From Ardenticatenales bacterium (GTDB taxonomy: Bacteria; Chloroflexota; Anaerolineae; Promineifilales; Promineifilaceae): DNA of 62,872 nt. The notes under the pieces are model-generated. The model did not search any database, was not told where the DNA came from, and saw only the letters and a program-made list of their open reading frames with translations. The position numbers were made by a program, and so were the translations under genes. This document shows positions 1 to 7,624 of this stretch, piece after piece (the first letter of the stretch is position 1; every line of letters starts with the position of its first letter). The stretch lies in contig JACKBM010000039.1 of NCBI GenBank assembly GCA_020634575.1, forward strand, positions 1-62,872, given 5' to 3'.

Positions 1-625
1 TCGCCGCCTCGGGGTCAACATCCACCGTACCGCTGGTGTTGCGACTGGTTTCCACAGCCGGCTCACCGGTCGCCGCTAACACGGCACCATCAGGCACCGC
101 CTCGGGTTCTGTTTCTTCCGTGCTAAGCAAATTGCCAACAGCATCCTGAATCGCGCTCATGCCATCATCCCCACCCAATAGAATGGGCACAAAACGGACC
201 GCGATCAGGGTCAATGTGATGATGGCCGCCGCAATAATGCCCAACCGAATGGTCGCACTGCTATCCTTAACCGTCTGCGCGCCCAGTTCGACGTTAACCG
301 GATCAAAAAAGGGCTGGTCATCCCGCACAGGCAGCGGGGCAGCCACTTCAATGGGGGTTCGTTCCGGGTTAGGCGTCGGTAGCGGGGGGCGTTTGCGTGT
401 TGAATTCTCGTACCGTTCCAGCAACGGGGCCGGATCCAACGACAAAAACCGCGCGTAGTTACGCAGATACCCACGCACGTGCACTGGTGTAGGCAGCTCG
501 TCGTAATCGCCGGCTTCCATCGCCGCCAAAAAGCGCTGGGAAATACGCGTTTCCGCAAACGCCTGTTCCAGCGTCAATCCTTTGGCTTCGCGTGCCTCAC
601 GTAAAATTTCGCCTAATTCATCCAA
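1..625 (-). CDS. RodZ-like helix-turn-helix membrane protein (C-terminus cut by window edge)
   Basis: Not closed by a stop before base 1, so at least 208 residues. Residues 5-62 form a Cro/C1-type helix-turn-helix of the HTH_25 type found in RodZ, with the typical motif LREAREAKGLTLEQ and later RGYLRNYARFL. A proline-rich linker follows (about 75-110), then one membrane segment (about 125-149), then an acidic extracytoplasmic part. This is the RodZ layout: cytoplasmic HTH binding MreB, one TM, periplasmic domain. An in-frame TGA lies 21 bases upstream, and the only suitable starts are TTG at 625 (SD GGAGAG) or CTG at 631; TTG is preferred. Family membership is fairly clear; a role in cell shape is inference. 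Confidence 0.7.
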   Translation of the reverse strand, partial: MDELGEILREAREAKGLTLEQAFAETRISQRFLAAMEAGDYDELPTPVHVRGYLRNYARFLSLDPAPLLERYENSTRKRPPLPTPNPERTPIEVAAPLPVRDDQPFFDPVNVELGAQTVKDSSATIRLGIIAAAIITLTLIAVRFVPILLGGDDGMSAIQDAVGNLLSTEETEPEAVPDGAVLAATGEPAVETSRNTSGTVDVDPEAA

Positions 626-656
626 TTCCAGATCCTCTCCGCCTCAAGATTACGCG

Positions 657-686
657 AAAAGGCCACTGACGACAATGCCAGTGGCC
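657..686 (-). terminator. Intrinsic terminator downstream of rplI
   Basis: On the minus strand an 8-bp stem (GGCCACTG / CAGTGGCC, 661-668 with 679-686) is followed by a short T run (657-660). It sits between the rplI stop and the RodZ-like start, so it probably ends rplI transcription. Confidence 0.6.
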
Positions 687-705
687 CTGGAAAGGCAAAT
701 TATTA

Positions 706-715
706 ACCGGCCGGT
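706..715. repeat. Highly iterated palindrome ACCGGCCGGT (first of 33 copies)
   Basis: This perfect 10-bp palindrome was found 33 times by reading the window. Starts: 706, 1018, 2072, 4932, 11654, 12140, 14794, 14968, 16124, 19745, 21252, 22436, 23241, 23836, 30846, 31827, 35930, 36472, 39593, 41078, 42826, 46298, 48498, 49230, 49584, 50778, 54286, 54868, 55166, 58194, 58839, 59549 and 62300. Only 706 and 54286 are intergenic. About twenty further sites keep the 8-bp core CCGGCCGG with a changed outer base. See the first finding. Confidence 0.9.
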
Positions 716-736
716 AAGCAACCGGCCCACGACCAG

Positions 737-1282
737 CTACGCGTCGTAATCGTCGTAGTCGTCGTAATCGTCCTCAAACTCGTCTTCGTCCTCATCCTCG
801 TCGTCAACAACTTCGACAACTGGGGCCGGCATCTCGCCGCCCTCCGGCAGGACAGTGACGGTCAAGTTTGCCTCAACATCATTGCTGAGACGGACAACCA
901 GGGTGTGCTCACCCAGGCTACGCAGCGATTCGCCCAAAACCTTGCGCCGGTCGATTTCAGTGCCCAGCGCCTCGTTCATGGCATCCGCCACATCATTGGT
1001 CGTGACCGAGCCGTACAACCGGCCGGTCTCGCCTGATTTGCGCTCAAACTCCAGGCTCAGCGCGTTGATCCGCTCGGCCAACGCCTCAAACTCCGCCCGC
1101 AGCTCAGCACGCCGGGCTGAAGCCCGATCACGCCACGCATCAGCCGCCTTCATGACGCTGGGGGTAGCCATCACGGCCAGCCCACGCGGCAGCAAATAAT
1201 TACGGCCATACCCGGGCGCAACTTCAAATACGTCCCCGGCATAACCCAGACTATCGACATCTTTCTTCAACAGCACTTTCAT
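737..1282 (-). CDS. rplI: 50S ribosomal protein L9 with acidic C-terminal tail
   Basis: Binds 23S rRNA in the large subunit. The N-terminal domain starts MKVLLKKDVDSLGYAGDV and carries the L9 signature PGYGRNYLLPRGLA (residues 23-35), followed by the long connecting helix and the C-terminal domain. The start is placed at ATG 1282, with GGAG nine bases upstream; an in-frame ATG six codons earlier lacks a better site. At 181 residues it is about 30 longer than usual, because the last 22-24 residues are almost only Asp, Glu and Tyr. A terminator follows. Identification is secure; the tail's role is unknown. Confidence 0.96.
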   Translation of the reverse strand: MKVLLKKDVDSLGYAGDVFEVAPGYGRNYLLPRGLAVMATPSVMKAADAWRDRASARRAELRAEFEALAERINALSLEFERKSGETGRLYGSVTTNDVADAMNEALGTEIDRRKVLGESLRSLGEHTLVVRLSNDVEANLTVTVLPEGGEMPAPVVEVVDDEDEDEDEFEDDYDDYDDYDA

Positions 1283-1352
1283 AGCTGATAACTCCGTCAT
1301 CTGATTTAGCGACTCAGGATGCTAGCAAAATCGGACCAAATTGGCAAGTGAT

Positions 1353-1739
1353 TTAGTCTGGTTTTGTCACAATCGGCAAAAATGCCGCCGGCTCCACAAC
1401 GATAATTGTCCCGGTCATCCCCGAACCGCTATGAATCTCGCAAATATAAGTGTAGGTCCCAGGCGTGTTAAATTGGAAGTCAAAGCTCCAGGGATCTGTG
1501 GACGGAGTGCCGCTCGTAAAGCTGTCATCATCGGCTTTCACATTGTGCAAACCGCCGGCATTGGTCCAGTTAACCGTTTGCCCTGTCTCGATCAACACCG
1601 TTTGCGGGGTAAAGGTCAGGTTGGGGTTGGCCGTGACAAAGGCATCAGCGCCTTCTGGCTGCGCGGCAGCAGTCCAGCCATAGGCAGCCAGCATCAGAAG
1701 CAGAGCCAGGCCTGACAGGGCCAGCAATAGTCGTCTCAT
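1353..1739 (-). CDS. Secreted plastocyanin-like blue copper protein
   Basis: A 128-residue cupredoxin, probably an exported electron carrier. Residues 1-26 are a signal peptide (MRRLLLALSG followed by a hydrophobic stretch, Ala-rich cleavage region). The copper ligands of a type-1 site are visible: His65 in GGLHNV, then Cys100, His103 and Met108 in YICEIHSGSGM. The TPGTYTYIC spacing is that of plastocyanin/amicyanin-type proteins. SD AGGAGG lies eight bases before ATG 1739. No redox partner is adjacent, so the pathway is unknown. Confidence 0.88.
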   Translation of the reverse strand: MRRLLLALSGLALLLMLAAYGWTAAAQPEGADAFVTANPNLTFTPQTVLIETGQTVNWTNAGGLHNVKADDDSFTSGTPSTDPWSFDFQFNTPGTYTYICEIHSGSGMTGTIIVVEPAAFLPIVTKPD

Positions 1740-1894
1740 CGCAATTTCCTCCTACGTTTAGTGATTAACAGTCAGGGCCGCGACCATGGCACAAACCCGG
1801 CCCCTCCGTGCGACCCCTGGGAAAGAATTGTAGCAGTTAACAGAGGGCAGCCTTGGCAAGCGTTTTACAGCCTGCGGGCCGCTCTACAAACCTT

Positions 1895-2308
1895 TTAGCG
1901 ACTGGGCCGGTCCTTTCTGGGGATAACCAGCTTGAGGCCGGACCAGATCTGATCCACGGCACACACTTTCACATCGACCAGGCCTATGGACAGCGCCAGG
2001 TCGCGCACCACATCTTCGGTGACATCCGTCGGCATTTTGGCGGCTTTCTTGGGCCAGGAGACCCAGATCATACCGGCCGGTTGCAGCAGCCCCTTCAACC
2101 GCGGCAGTTCCGCTGCCAACCGCTCTGCCTCGGTTACAAAGATGTGCACAAAGTCCAGTTCATCTTCAGCCGGCAGCAGCGCCAGCCCAGCCTCAACCGC
2201 CCCCACCAGCGGCAGATACGGCCCTGGCTCAGCCAGCACCAGGCAGCGCAAGCCGTCCTTCAATCCCAATTTCTGATAAGCTGGCTTGCCTGAATACCCT
2301 GCTGTCAT
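1895..2308 (-). CDS. DUF3052 family protein
   Basis: 137 residues beginning MTAGYSGKPAYQKLGLKDG, the usual opening of DUF3052 proteins, followed by a Rossmann-like core with LLQPAGMIWVSWPKK (a typical SWPK segment) and a conserved C-terminal stretch VCAVDQIWSGLKLVIPR. ATG 2308 is chosen because AGGAG is seven bases upstream; the longer form from 2323 has no such site. The molecular function of DUF3052 is not known to me. It stands alone between the cupredoxin and the tRNA cluster. The palindrome at 2072 encodes its Pro-Ala-Gly. Confidence 0.8.
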   Translation of the reverse strand: MTAGYSGKPAYQKLGLKDGLRCLVLAEPGPYLPLVGAVEAGLALLPAEDELDFVHIFVTEAERLAAELPRLKGLLQPAGMIWVSWPKKAAKMPTDVTEDVVRDLALSIGLVDVKVCAVDQIWSGLKLVIPRKDRPSR

Positions 2309-2360
2309 CTGGTCACTCCTCAAGTTGTCCTTATTCTAGCTGCCTCGTCCTCATTTGTCC

Positions 2361-2389
2361 TTGACACCTGCTCCCCCTTTCGCTAAAAT
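2361..2389 (+). promoter_or_regulatory. Sigma-70-type promoter for tRNA-Phe
   Basis: TTGACA (2361-2366), a 17-bp spacer, then TAAAAT (2384-2389), 31 bases before the mature 5' end of tRNA-Phe. This is the best consensus match among the promoters seen here. Confidence 0.75.
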
Positions 2390-2419
2390 TCCCGTCGCTC
2401 TTGAAGTTCAAGAATATTT

Positions 2420-2492
2420 GCCGGGATAGCTCAGTTGGTAGAGCATCGCACTGAAAATGCGGTTGTCCCCAGTTCAAGTCTGGGTCCTGGCA
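2420..2492 (+). tRNA. tRNA-Phe (GAA)
   Basis: Complete 73-nt cloverleaf. Acceptor GCCGGGA pairs with TCCTGGC (one G-T), the D-arm contains AGCTCAGTTGGTAGAGC, the anticodon loop is CTGAAAA (anticodon GAA), and the T-arm contains GTTCAAGTC. CCA is not encoded. A short inverted repeat (TACTCC/GGAGTA) lies just downstream. Confidence 0.96.
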
Positions 2493-2538
2493 CTCCTACT
2501 CCAGGAAATCGGGAGTAGCACAACGCGACAAACGTCGC

Positions 2539-2544
2539 TATAAT
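2539..2544 (+). promoter_or_regulatory. Putative -10 element before tRNA-Gly
   Basis: TATAAT in the context GTCGCTATAATGT, 34 bases before tRNA-Gly. The same GTCGCTATAATGT string occurs at 44516-44528. No good -35 box is visible. Confidence 0.5.
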
Positions 2545-2578
2545 GTTGAGGCATTTGTCGATTAGCAAATGTTTCCAT

Positions 2579-2650
2579 GCGGGCATAGTTCAGCGGTAGA
2601 ACGTCTCCTTGCCAAGGAGAAGGCCACGAGTTCGAATCTCGTTGCCCGCT
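2579..2650 (+). tRNA. tRNA-Gly (GCC)
   Basis: 72-nt cloverleaf. Acceptor GCGGGCA pairs with TGCCCGC, anticodon loop TTGCCAA (anticodon GCC), T-loop GTTCGAATC. CCA is not encoded. Confidence 0.96.
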
Positions 2651-2701
2651 CTGAAATCTAGAGAAGTGCGCATCACCTTTTTAGATTTTACCTACAGGAT
2701 G

Positions 2702-2730
2702 GCAGGCCATGGCCTGCTCATTCTTTTTTT
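2702..2730 (+). terminator. Palindrome plus T run between tRNA-Gly and tRNA-Cys
   Basis: GCAGGCCATGGCCTGC (2702-2717) is a perfect palindrome, followed after five bases by TTTTTTT. It could be a weak terminator or a processing hairpin. tRNA-Cys starts immediately after it. Confidence 0.45.
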
Positions 2731-2801
<71 letters not shown>

Positions 2802-2806
2802 CTTCG

Positions 2807-2837
2807 AAGCTCTGCTCCATAGCAGAGCTTTTTTTAT
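2807..2837 (+). terminator. Strong intrinsic terminator of the tRNA cluster
   Basis: Perfect 10-bp stem AAGCTCTGCT / AGCAGAGCTT with a 4-base loop, running into a T-rich tail (TTTTTTTATTTT). Confidence 0.9.
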
Positions 2838-2953
2838 TTTCTTCTTTAGGAAAACCGGTGCTGGCCCGCTGGTAACCTTGCCTTGCCCCCCAACACCAGC
2901 TAACATTTAAGCTGTTGTCACGATACTTTTAGCCACATTTTCAGGAGAAGGGC

Positions 2954-3625
2954 GTGGACCTCAGTTTCGCAATGCGCGAATATCTGGCCGAAATTTATCG
3001 GCTGCAGGAAGACGAGCCAACGGTCAGCACAACCAGTCTGGCTGAACGGCTCAACGTCTCGGCCCCGGCCATTCCCCGCATGCTCAAAAGGTTAAGAAAC
3101 GCCGGCCTGGTCGACCATACACCGTATGTGGGTGTCACGTTGACAGAATTGGGCCAGCGTGAAGCGCTCAAAGAGCTGCGGCGCCATCGTATTCTGGAAG
3201 TGTTCCTGGTCGAAATTATGGGCTTTACCTGGGATGAGGCCCATGATCATTCAGATGATCTTGGCCAGGGGCTCAATGATGAAGTGACGGCGCGCATGGC
3301 CGAAATGACCGGCAATCCCACACGCTGCCCGCATGGGGAACCCATTCCCGCCCAGGACGGCTCCCTGCCGCTGGTTGATGACATCTGCCTGATGAATCTC
3401 GGTGTGGGCCAGAAAGGGGTAGTCAGCCGGGTCCGCACCCATGATCCGGAGCGGCTGCGCTATTTCCGCGAACTCAATCTGGTGCCGGGCACGCCCATCC
3501 AGATCGTCGGCCGCGCCCCGTTCAACGGGCCAATGCGGCTGATGGTTGACCGGGATGAAGTTGTTCTCGGCGTGGAATTGACAAAATCGCTCTGGATTAC
3601 TACGGAAACAGACGGCGCGTCTTGA
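2954..3625 (+). CDS. DtxR/MntR-family metal-dependent regulator (altered primary metal site)
   Basis: 223 residues from GTG 2954 (SD AGGAG). Residues 5-62 are a winged helix (TTSLAERLNVSAPAIPRML), about 65-140 the dimerisation and metal-binding domain with the family's CPHG (125-128), and about 150-218 a FeoA/SH3-like domain. The ancillary-site residues His78, Glu82 and His97 are kept. Aligned by eye to IdeR, the primary-site Cys102/Glu105/His106 appear replaced by Asp102, Gly104 and Gln105. Family assignment is secure; which metal it senses, if any, is unclear. Its 3' end overlaps the convergent Nudix gene by 26 bases. Confidence 0.9.
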   Translation: MDLSFAMREYLAEIYRLQEDEPTVSTTSLAERLNVSAPAIPRMLKRLRNAGLVDHTPYVGVTLTELGQREALKELRRHRILEVFLVEIMGFTWDEAHDHSDDLGQGLNDEVTARMAEMTGNPTRCPHGEPIPAQDGSLPLVDDICLMNLGVGQKGVVSRVRTHDPERLRYFRELNLVPGTPIQIVGRAPFNGPMRLMVDRDEVVLGVELTKSLWITTETDGAS

Positions 3626-4307
3626 TCTCGGCCTCGGCATCTTCTCGATAGCGAAACAGCTCAGCTGGCCGTCCTTCACCTTCGCGCCGTTTCCGGCCGG
3701 TTGGCTCCAGAATATCCGCTTCTTTTATCTTGCGCCGGAAATTGCGCTTGTCCAGTTCCTCACCCAAGATAAGCTCATAGGCTCGCTGCAGATCAGTCAG
3801 CGTAAATTCATCCGGCAATAGTTCAAAGCCGACCATGCTATATTCCAGCTTGTAGCGCAATCGGGTCAGGGCGTAATCCAGGATCTCGGCATGATCAAAA
3901 GCCAGCTCGGGTAACGCATCCACCTTAAACCAGCCTGTCTCCCCATCCGCCACCAACGTATCGGCGCGCGCATTTTCTACCGCTGTATAGGGTACAAGAG
4001 CGAAATAAGCGACTGTGATTACCCGCGTTCGCGGATCCCGATCCAGATTGCCAAAGGTAAAAAGCTGCTCCAGGTAGACATCTGTAACGCCAGTTTTCTC
4101 AGCGAGTTTGCGCCCAGCCGTATCCTCCAGGGATTCATCCAGCGGCACAAAACCACCTGGAATGGACCAGACCCCCTGGTAAGGGGGACGGGGCCGTTTC
4201 CATAACAAGACCTGAAGATGCTCGTCCCGTAAGGTGAAAATCACCACATCAACAGAAACGGCCGGGTTTTCGTATTCAGTTTGCTGTGAGGCTTCTACGC
4301 TGCTCAT
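3600..4307 (-). CDS. NrtR-like transcriptional regulator (Nudix domain plus winged helix)
   Basis: 235 residues. An N-terminal Nudix fold (about 15-150) is followed by a winged helix (about 155-230; LTDLQRAYELILGEELDKRNFRRK), the architecture of NrtR-type regulators that sense nucleotide-like ligands. The Nudix box reads GGFVPLDESL...GRKLAEKTGV: two of the three catalytic glutamates of REUXEE are lysines, so hydrolysis is unlikely, as in known NrtR proteins. ATG 4307 is preferred over GTG 4319. The target is unknown; the dtxR-like gene is convergent, and no NAD genes are in view. Confidence 0.85.
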   Translation of the reverse strand: MSSVEASQQTEYENPAVSVDVVIFTLRDEHLQVLLWKRPRPPYQGVWSIPGGFVPLDESLEDTAGRKLAEKTGVTDVYLEQLFTFGNLDRDPRTRVITVAYFALVPYTAVENARADTLVADGETGWFKVDALPELAFDHAEILDYALTRLRYKLEYSMVGFELLPDEFTLTDLQRAYELILGEELDKRNFRRKIKEADILEPTGRKRREGEGRPAELFRYREDAEAEIKTRRLFP

Positions 4308-4320
4308 CCCTATCGTCACC

Positions 4321-4354
4321 TAAAAACAATCCCCGACGCGGGGTCGGGGATTGT
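4321..4354 (-). terminator. Intrinsic terminator after the first cpaB-like gene
   Basis: On the minus strand a 12-bp perfect stem (ACAATCCCCGAC / GTCGGGGATTGT, 4326-4337 with 4343-4354) is followed by TTTTTA. It separates the CpaB-like gene from the NrtR-like gene. Confidence 0.85.
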
Positions 4355-4379
4355 CCATTTTCAATTCAACTGGCTGACC

Positions 4380-5651
4380 CTACCCTTCCGGTGGATCCTC
4401 GCCAGGCACCGGATCTTCTCCAGGTACTGGATCCTCACCCGGAACCTCATCGTCACCGGTTGTGGTTGGCGGTGGCTCCGGCTCAACCGTCACGGTCTGT
4501 ATTTCGATAAACTCCAGGTAGGAAGGCACATCGTAGACAGACGGATCCAGGTGGTATTGGCCATTCTCCGGAATCGTAATGCCACTTTGCTCAACCATCT
4601 GCGGCAGGCTGACGCTGGATGTTACGAAGAGTGTGGTATCGCCCTGTGAACGCAGCACCAGGTCAATATCAACACCCGCTTCCAGGGCCCATTTCAGGAC
4701 CATGGCGTCCTGCGTGGGCAGACCCAGAATCACCACGCCCGGTTCCTCTTCGAGGCGAATCTGGAATGGGCTGATGAGCTGCGCCGAGGTGGGATCGTCC
4801 AGATAGTAACTGCCGACCCAAAGGACCTCGACCTGTTGCAGCGTTAGCTGTGTCACCGGCCGCTCAACCGAGCGGGGGTTAGTCGGGCCGATATAGGCAA
4901 CCTGATTGATGAAAGGCAGTAATTCCAGGCGACCGGCCGGTACAGGCGGGAACAAGAATTCCGAACCATTGAGCAGGGCATCTTCGTTGACCTCTTGCAC
5001 AATGTTCGGCAAGGGGCTCTGGAATTCCGGATCAACTTCGATGATGTGCATCGTCATCAGCACATCAACCCGATCGCCCGGGCGCATCGTATAAGCCACA
5101 CCGGCATTCACATTGAGAATCGGAAAGGCGACAGCCACTTCACCCTGTTCGATATACAGAGAGAGGTCAGACCCCAGCGACGACACATCGGTCGGGTTCA
5201 GGGCCAGCATCGCTTCCAGGATCTCCTGCCCCTCGGCGATGGGCGTGCCCACAATAGCCCCTTCCAGCGACTCTATCGTGTTAAAGACGTAGCCAGCGCG
5301 TACCGCAACATTAGTCGCCGGCCGCAGTTCCGTATCCAGCAAGTCGGCGCGCAGCCTGGTTCCTACGGGCAACGGCACTTTGGCGACCACCACTTCAACC
5401 AGGCGGGTCTGCTCTGGCTCGGTCGCCGTTGGCGGCGCCTCATCTTCCGTGCCACCTTCGGCGACGTCCCCAGTCTCGGTTTCCGGCTCCGTGGTGACAT
5501 CTTCCGTGGCTGGTACGATGTTGGGCTGTTCATCATTGTTTAGCAAGCTGCCCAATGGACCACTGCCGTTGATGCCCAGCACCACCAGCAGGCCAACCAG
5601 GGCAAACACTAGAAAAACGATGACTCCGATAAGCGCTGTTCTCAAACGCAT
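4380..5651 (-). CDS. CpaB/RcpC-family Flp pilus assembly protein (SAF domain), copy 1
   Basis: 423 residues with an N-terminal membrane anchor (about 5-27), an acidic T/E-rich linker (about 40-82), a SAF domain starting RLVEVVVAKVPLPVGTRLRADLL (about 82-150), then an RcpC-like region (LYIEQGEVAVAFPILNVNAG, MRPGDRVDVLMTM). In Flp/Tad pilus systems CpaB assembles the outer channel or periplasmic collar. The C-terminus is a Pro/Glu/Asp repeat (GEDPVPGEDPVPGEDP). SD AAGG precedes ATG 5651. It lies 125 bases after a paralogue. No pilin, CpaF ATPase or TadB/C gene is in the window, so a pilus role is inferred from family only. Confidence 0.82.
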   Translation of the reverse strand: MRLRTALIGVIVFLVFALVGLLVVLGINGSGPLGSLLNNDEQPNIVPATEDVTTEPETETGDVAEGGTEDEAPPTATEPEQTRLVEVVVAKVPLPVGTRLRADLLDTELRPATNVAVRAGYVFNTIESLEGAIVGTPIAEGQEILEAMLALNPTDVSSLGSDLSLYIEQGEVAVAFPILNVNAGVAYTMRPGDRVDVLMTMHIIEVDPEFQSPLPNIVQEVNEDALLNGSEFLFPPVPAGRLELLPFINQVAYIGPTNPRSVERPVTQLTLQQVEVLWVGSYYLDDPTSAQLISPFQIRLEEEPGVVILGLPTQDAMVLKWALEAGVDIDLVLRSQGDTTLFVTSSVSLPQMVEQSGITIPENGQYHLDPSVYDVPSYLEFIEIQTVTVEPEPPPTTTGDDEVPGEDPVPGEDPVPGEDPPEG

Positions 5652-5776
5652 AATGTCTTCCTTGGCAGCTTAATCATGCGACAAACGCCAGACTGAATAA
5701 GCATGATGCTGAAAATCACAACTATCGTTCCCGGATTACCGGTACGCTTCTGATCTCTGTCCAGAGTAGCTTGCAG

Positions 5777-7018
5777 CTAGTCACCTGTCCCATAGCAATA
5801 GTGGCTCAGGTTACCATCAGCAATCGTGCCCTCAGGTAGACTATTACAACCACCTTCCAAAATCACAAATAGTTGTTTGCCGATAGCCGTATAGTTAAAT
5901 TTCGGCGGAATTTCGATATTAAAACGGTTGATGATGTATTCAAGCGTGATGTTCTCGATGTTGTTGAGCTGCCCGTCATTAGCCGAGCGCAGAGCAAAAT
6001 CGATAGCGGCATCACGTTCCAGAGCATATTTAACCAGCAGCTGTTGCTGTGGCGGCAGCGCAATCACCAGGGATGTGGGGATTTCACGTGTTGGTGTGGC
6101 TGTGGCCCCTTCCGGCTCCTCAGCGGCATCCGGATCGGGCGTGGGCGTCGGCGGTTGCACCGGGCCGGGCGGGTCCCAGGTACCGACGTTAATGACCCGC
6201 GCATTCTGGATAACAAAGGTCACCAGAATCGGCCGGGGGTCTTCCTGCGGCCCGACATGGGCGATAGCGCCCGTCGGCAGCTGCTCAAAACGCCCGTACG
6301 GATCGATAGTCAGTTCGCGCAGCGACGAATTGCCTTCTTCATCTTCTTCCACCAGTAAGATAGTGGCAGCATTGGGCAGGAACGTTTCCAGGTCCTCGTC
6401 AATACCGATGAAGATAAAGGAGATCATCACGTCCACGGAATCACCAGGGCGCAGCGCATAGGCAACGCCACCGGAGTACCCTTCCATCGGCACGGATTGT
6501 GCTACAAAACCAAAGGGGATGAGTGAGGACGGTCCGAACTCTTCTTCACCAATCAAAGTAGGATCGATGACCAGCGCATCAGTCGTCAGCGTTTCCCCCT
6601 GGAAAATGTCATTACGGGCGTATCGTCCGATGACCCGACTCATGTCGGTGATGACATTCAGCGGTACCTCAGAAGCCAGGCGCATCTCGGTGGTCAGCTC
6701 GGCCTCGGTCATCAGCCAGCCTCGCGGCACGGTCTGTAACGAAACCACCACTTCGATCAATTGGGCTTCTGGAGCATTGGGGTCTGAGAACTCAAACTGC
6801 TGTGGAGTAGGCGTGCCGGCTATGGCAAGCTCGTCTGGTGTTGCTTCACCAATCTCGCCCTCACCCCCAGTTTCGGCCTCAGCGGCAGGTGTACTGCTGG
6901 GCTGGGCATCGGCGGTGTCATCATTGCCAGTCTGTAGGAAATACACAACCGCAAAAATGGCCAGTAGTAGAACACCAAAGATTAAGATGGCAATGGGGAT
7001 TGCCCGACGACCTCTCAT
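5777..7018 (-). CDS. CpaB/RcpC-family protein (SAF domain), copy 2
   Basis: 413 residues from ATG 7018 (SD GAGGG; an upstream in-frame start at 7060 adds 14 unlikely residues). One membrane segment (IPIAILIFGVLLLAIFAVVY), an acidic linker, a SAF domain opening LIEVVVSLQTVPRGWLMTEAEL, then VPMEGYSGGVAYALRPGDSV, parallel to copy 1. A P/T/E linker (PPTPTPDPDAAEEPEG) follows, then the conserved ALPPQQQLLVKYALERDA. It is divergent enough from copy 1 to suggest an old duplication. Transcribed upstream of copy 1, probably in one operon ending at the 4321-4354 terminator. Confidence 0.8.
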   Translation of the reverse strand: MRGRRAIPIAILIFGVLLLAIFAVVYFLQTGNDDTADAQPSSTPAAEAETGGEGEIGEATPDELAIAGTPTPQQFEFSDPNAPEAQLIEVVVSLQTVPRGWLMTEAELTTEMRLASEVPLNVITDMSRVIGRYARNDIFQGETLTTDALVIDPTLIGEEEFGPSSLIPFGFVAQSVPMEGYSGGVAYALRPGDSVDVMISFIFIGIDEDLETFLPNAATILLVEEDEEGNSSLRELTIDPYGRFEQLPTGAIAHVGPQEDPRPILVTFVIQNARVINVGTWDPPGPVQPPTPTPDPDAAEEPEGATATPTREIPTSLVIALPPQQQLLVKYALERDAAIDFALRSANDGQLNNIENITLEYIINRFNIEIPPKFNYTAIGKQLFVILEGGCNSLPEGTIADGNLSHYCYGTGD

Positions 7019-7455
7019 AAGGTTTCCCTCAAGAATCAACTGCCTGCACTCAGATGCCATAAGCCGCCAACTGAGAACAGTGGCCTTGGGTTAGCATGTG
7101 GAGCAGTTTGTCCTAAGTGTCAGATTTTTGCTGAGTAACTCTCCCAACAAGACCCGCTGTCACGGCAGATCCGTTGAAACTGGCCTCATGGCAATGGCAG
7201 ATGTGGCTTGTCATTACCGCTACGGCGAAGGGTTGGAAAGGTAGGCAACTACTTAACCAGTGCCGTATATGAGTGATTAGCTCTCATCATATGTAAAGTA
7301 AATCGACAATATGTTAACATAGTCGAATAGCGATAGCAAGCCCGTACAGTAGAACCAGCGTCCCATTTTGGATTTATGTCAATATTCGTTGCACGCGATT
7401 GCCGCGCCTCGACCCATCGTCCAATAGTAAACATAAATCTAGGAGGGGAAATAAA
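7019..7455. other. AT-rich intergenic region without a recognised gene
   Basis: The stretch between the second CpaB-like gene and the metallopeptidase, about 600 bases in all, is visibly AT-richer than its surroundings from about 7240 to 7590. It should hold the promoter of the minus-strand cpaB pair. Two longer open frames (7249-7581 minus, 7399-7587 plus) show no protein-like composition. The only coding-like signal is the short frame at 7456. Confidence 0.5.
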
Positions 7456-7587
7456 ATGTTTTACACACACTATATGTATAAAAACTGTTGGATCGCCTTC
7501 AGTTGCGTTGACATCACTTCTTTGATTATGACAAAATATCTTATGTCTGCCTCTAGGCATATAGTACCGGTCAGGCAGCAAATTTAG
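7456..7587 (+). CDS. Possible 43-residue small protein
   Basis: ATG 7456 has a near-perfect Shine-Dalgarno (AGGAGGGG, nine bases upstream) and an open frame of 43 codons in the AT-rich gap. The product (MFYTHYMYKNCWIAF...) has no motif I recognise; its first half is aromatic-rich and the middle mildly hydrophobic. It ends 37 bases before the metallopeptidase start. The ribosome-binding site is the only real support; it could also be the remnant of a decayed gene. Confidence 0.2.
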   Translation: MFYTHYMYKNCWIAFSCVDITSLIMTKYLMSASRHIVPVRQQI

Positions 7588-7624
7588 ACGAAACCTAAAC
7601 TGAGACGATTGGAACTCCTGAAAA

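Noticed and set aside
7249..7581. 110-codon minus-strand frame in the AT-rich gap
   Set aside because: No ribosome-binding site and no recognisable composition; AT-rich DNA gives such frames by chance.
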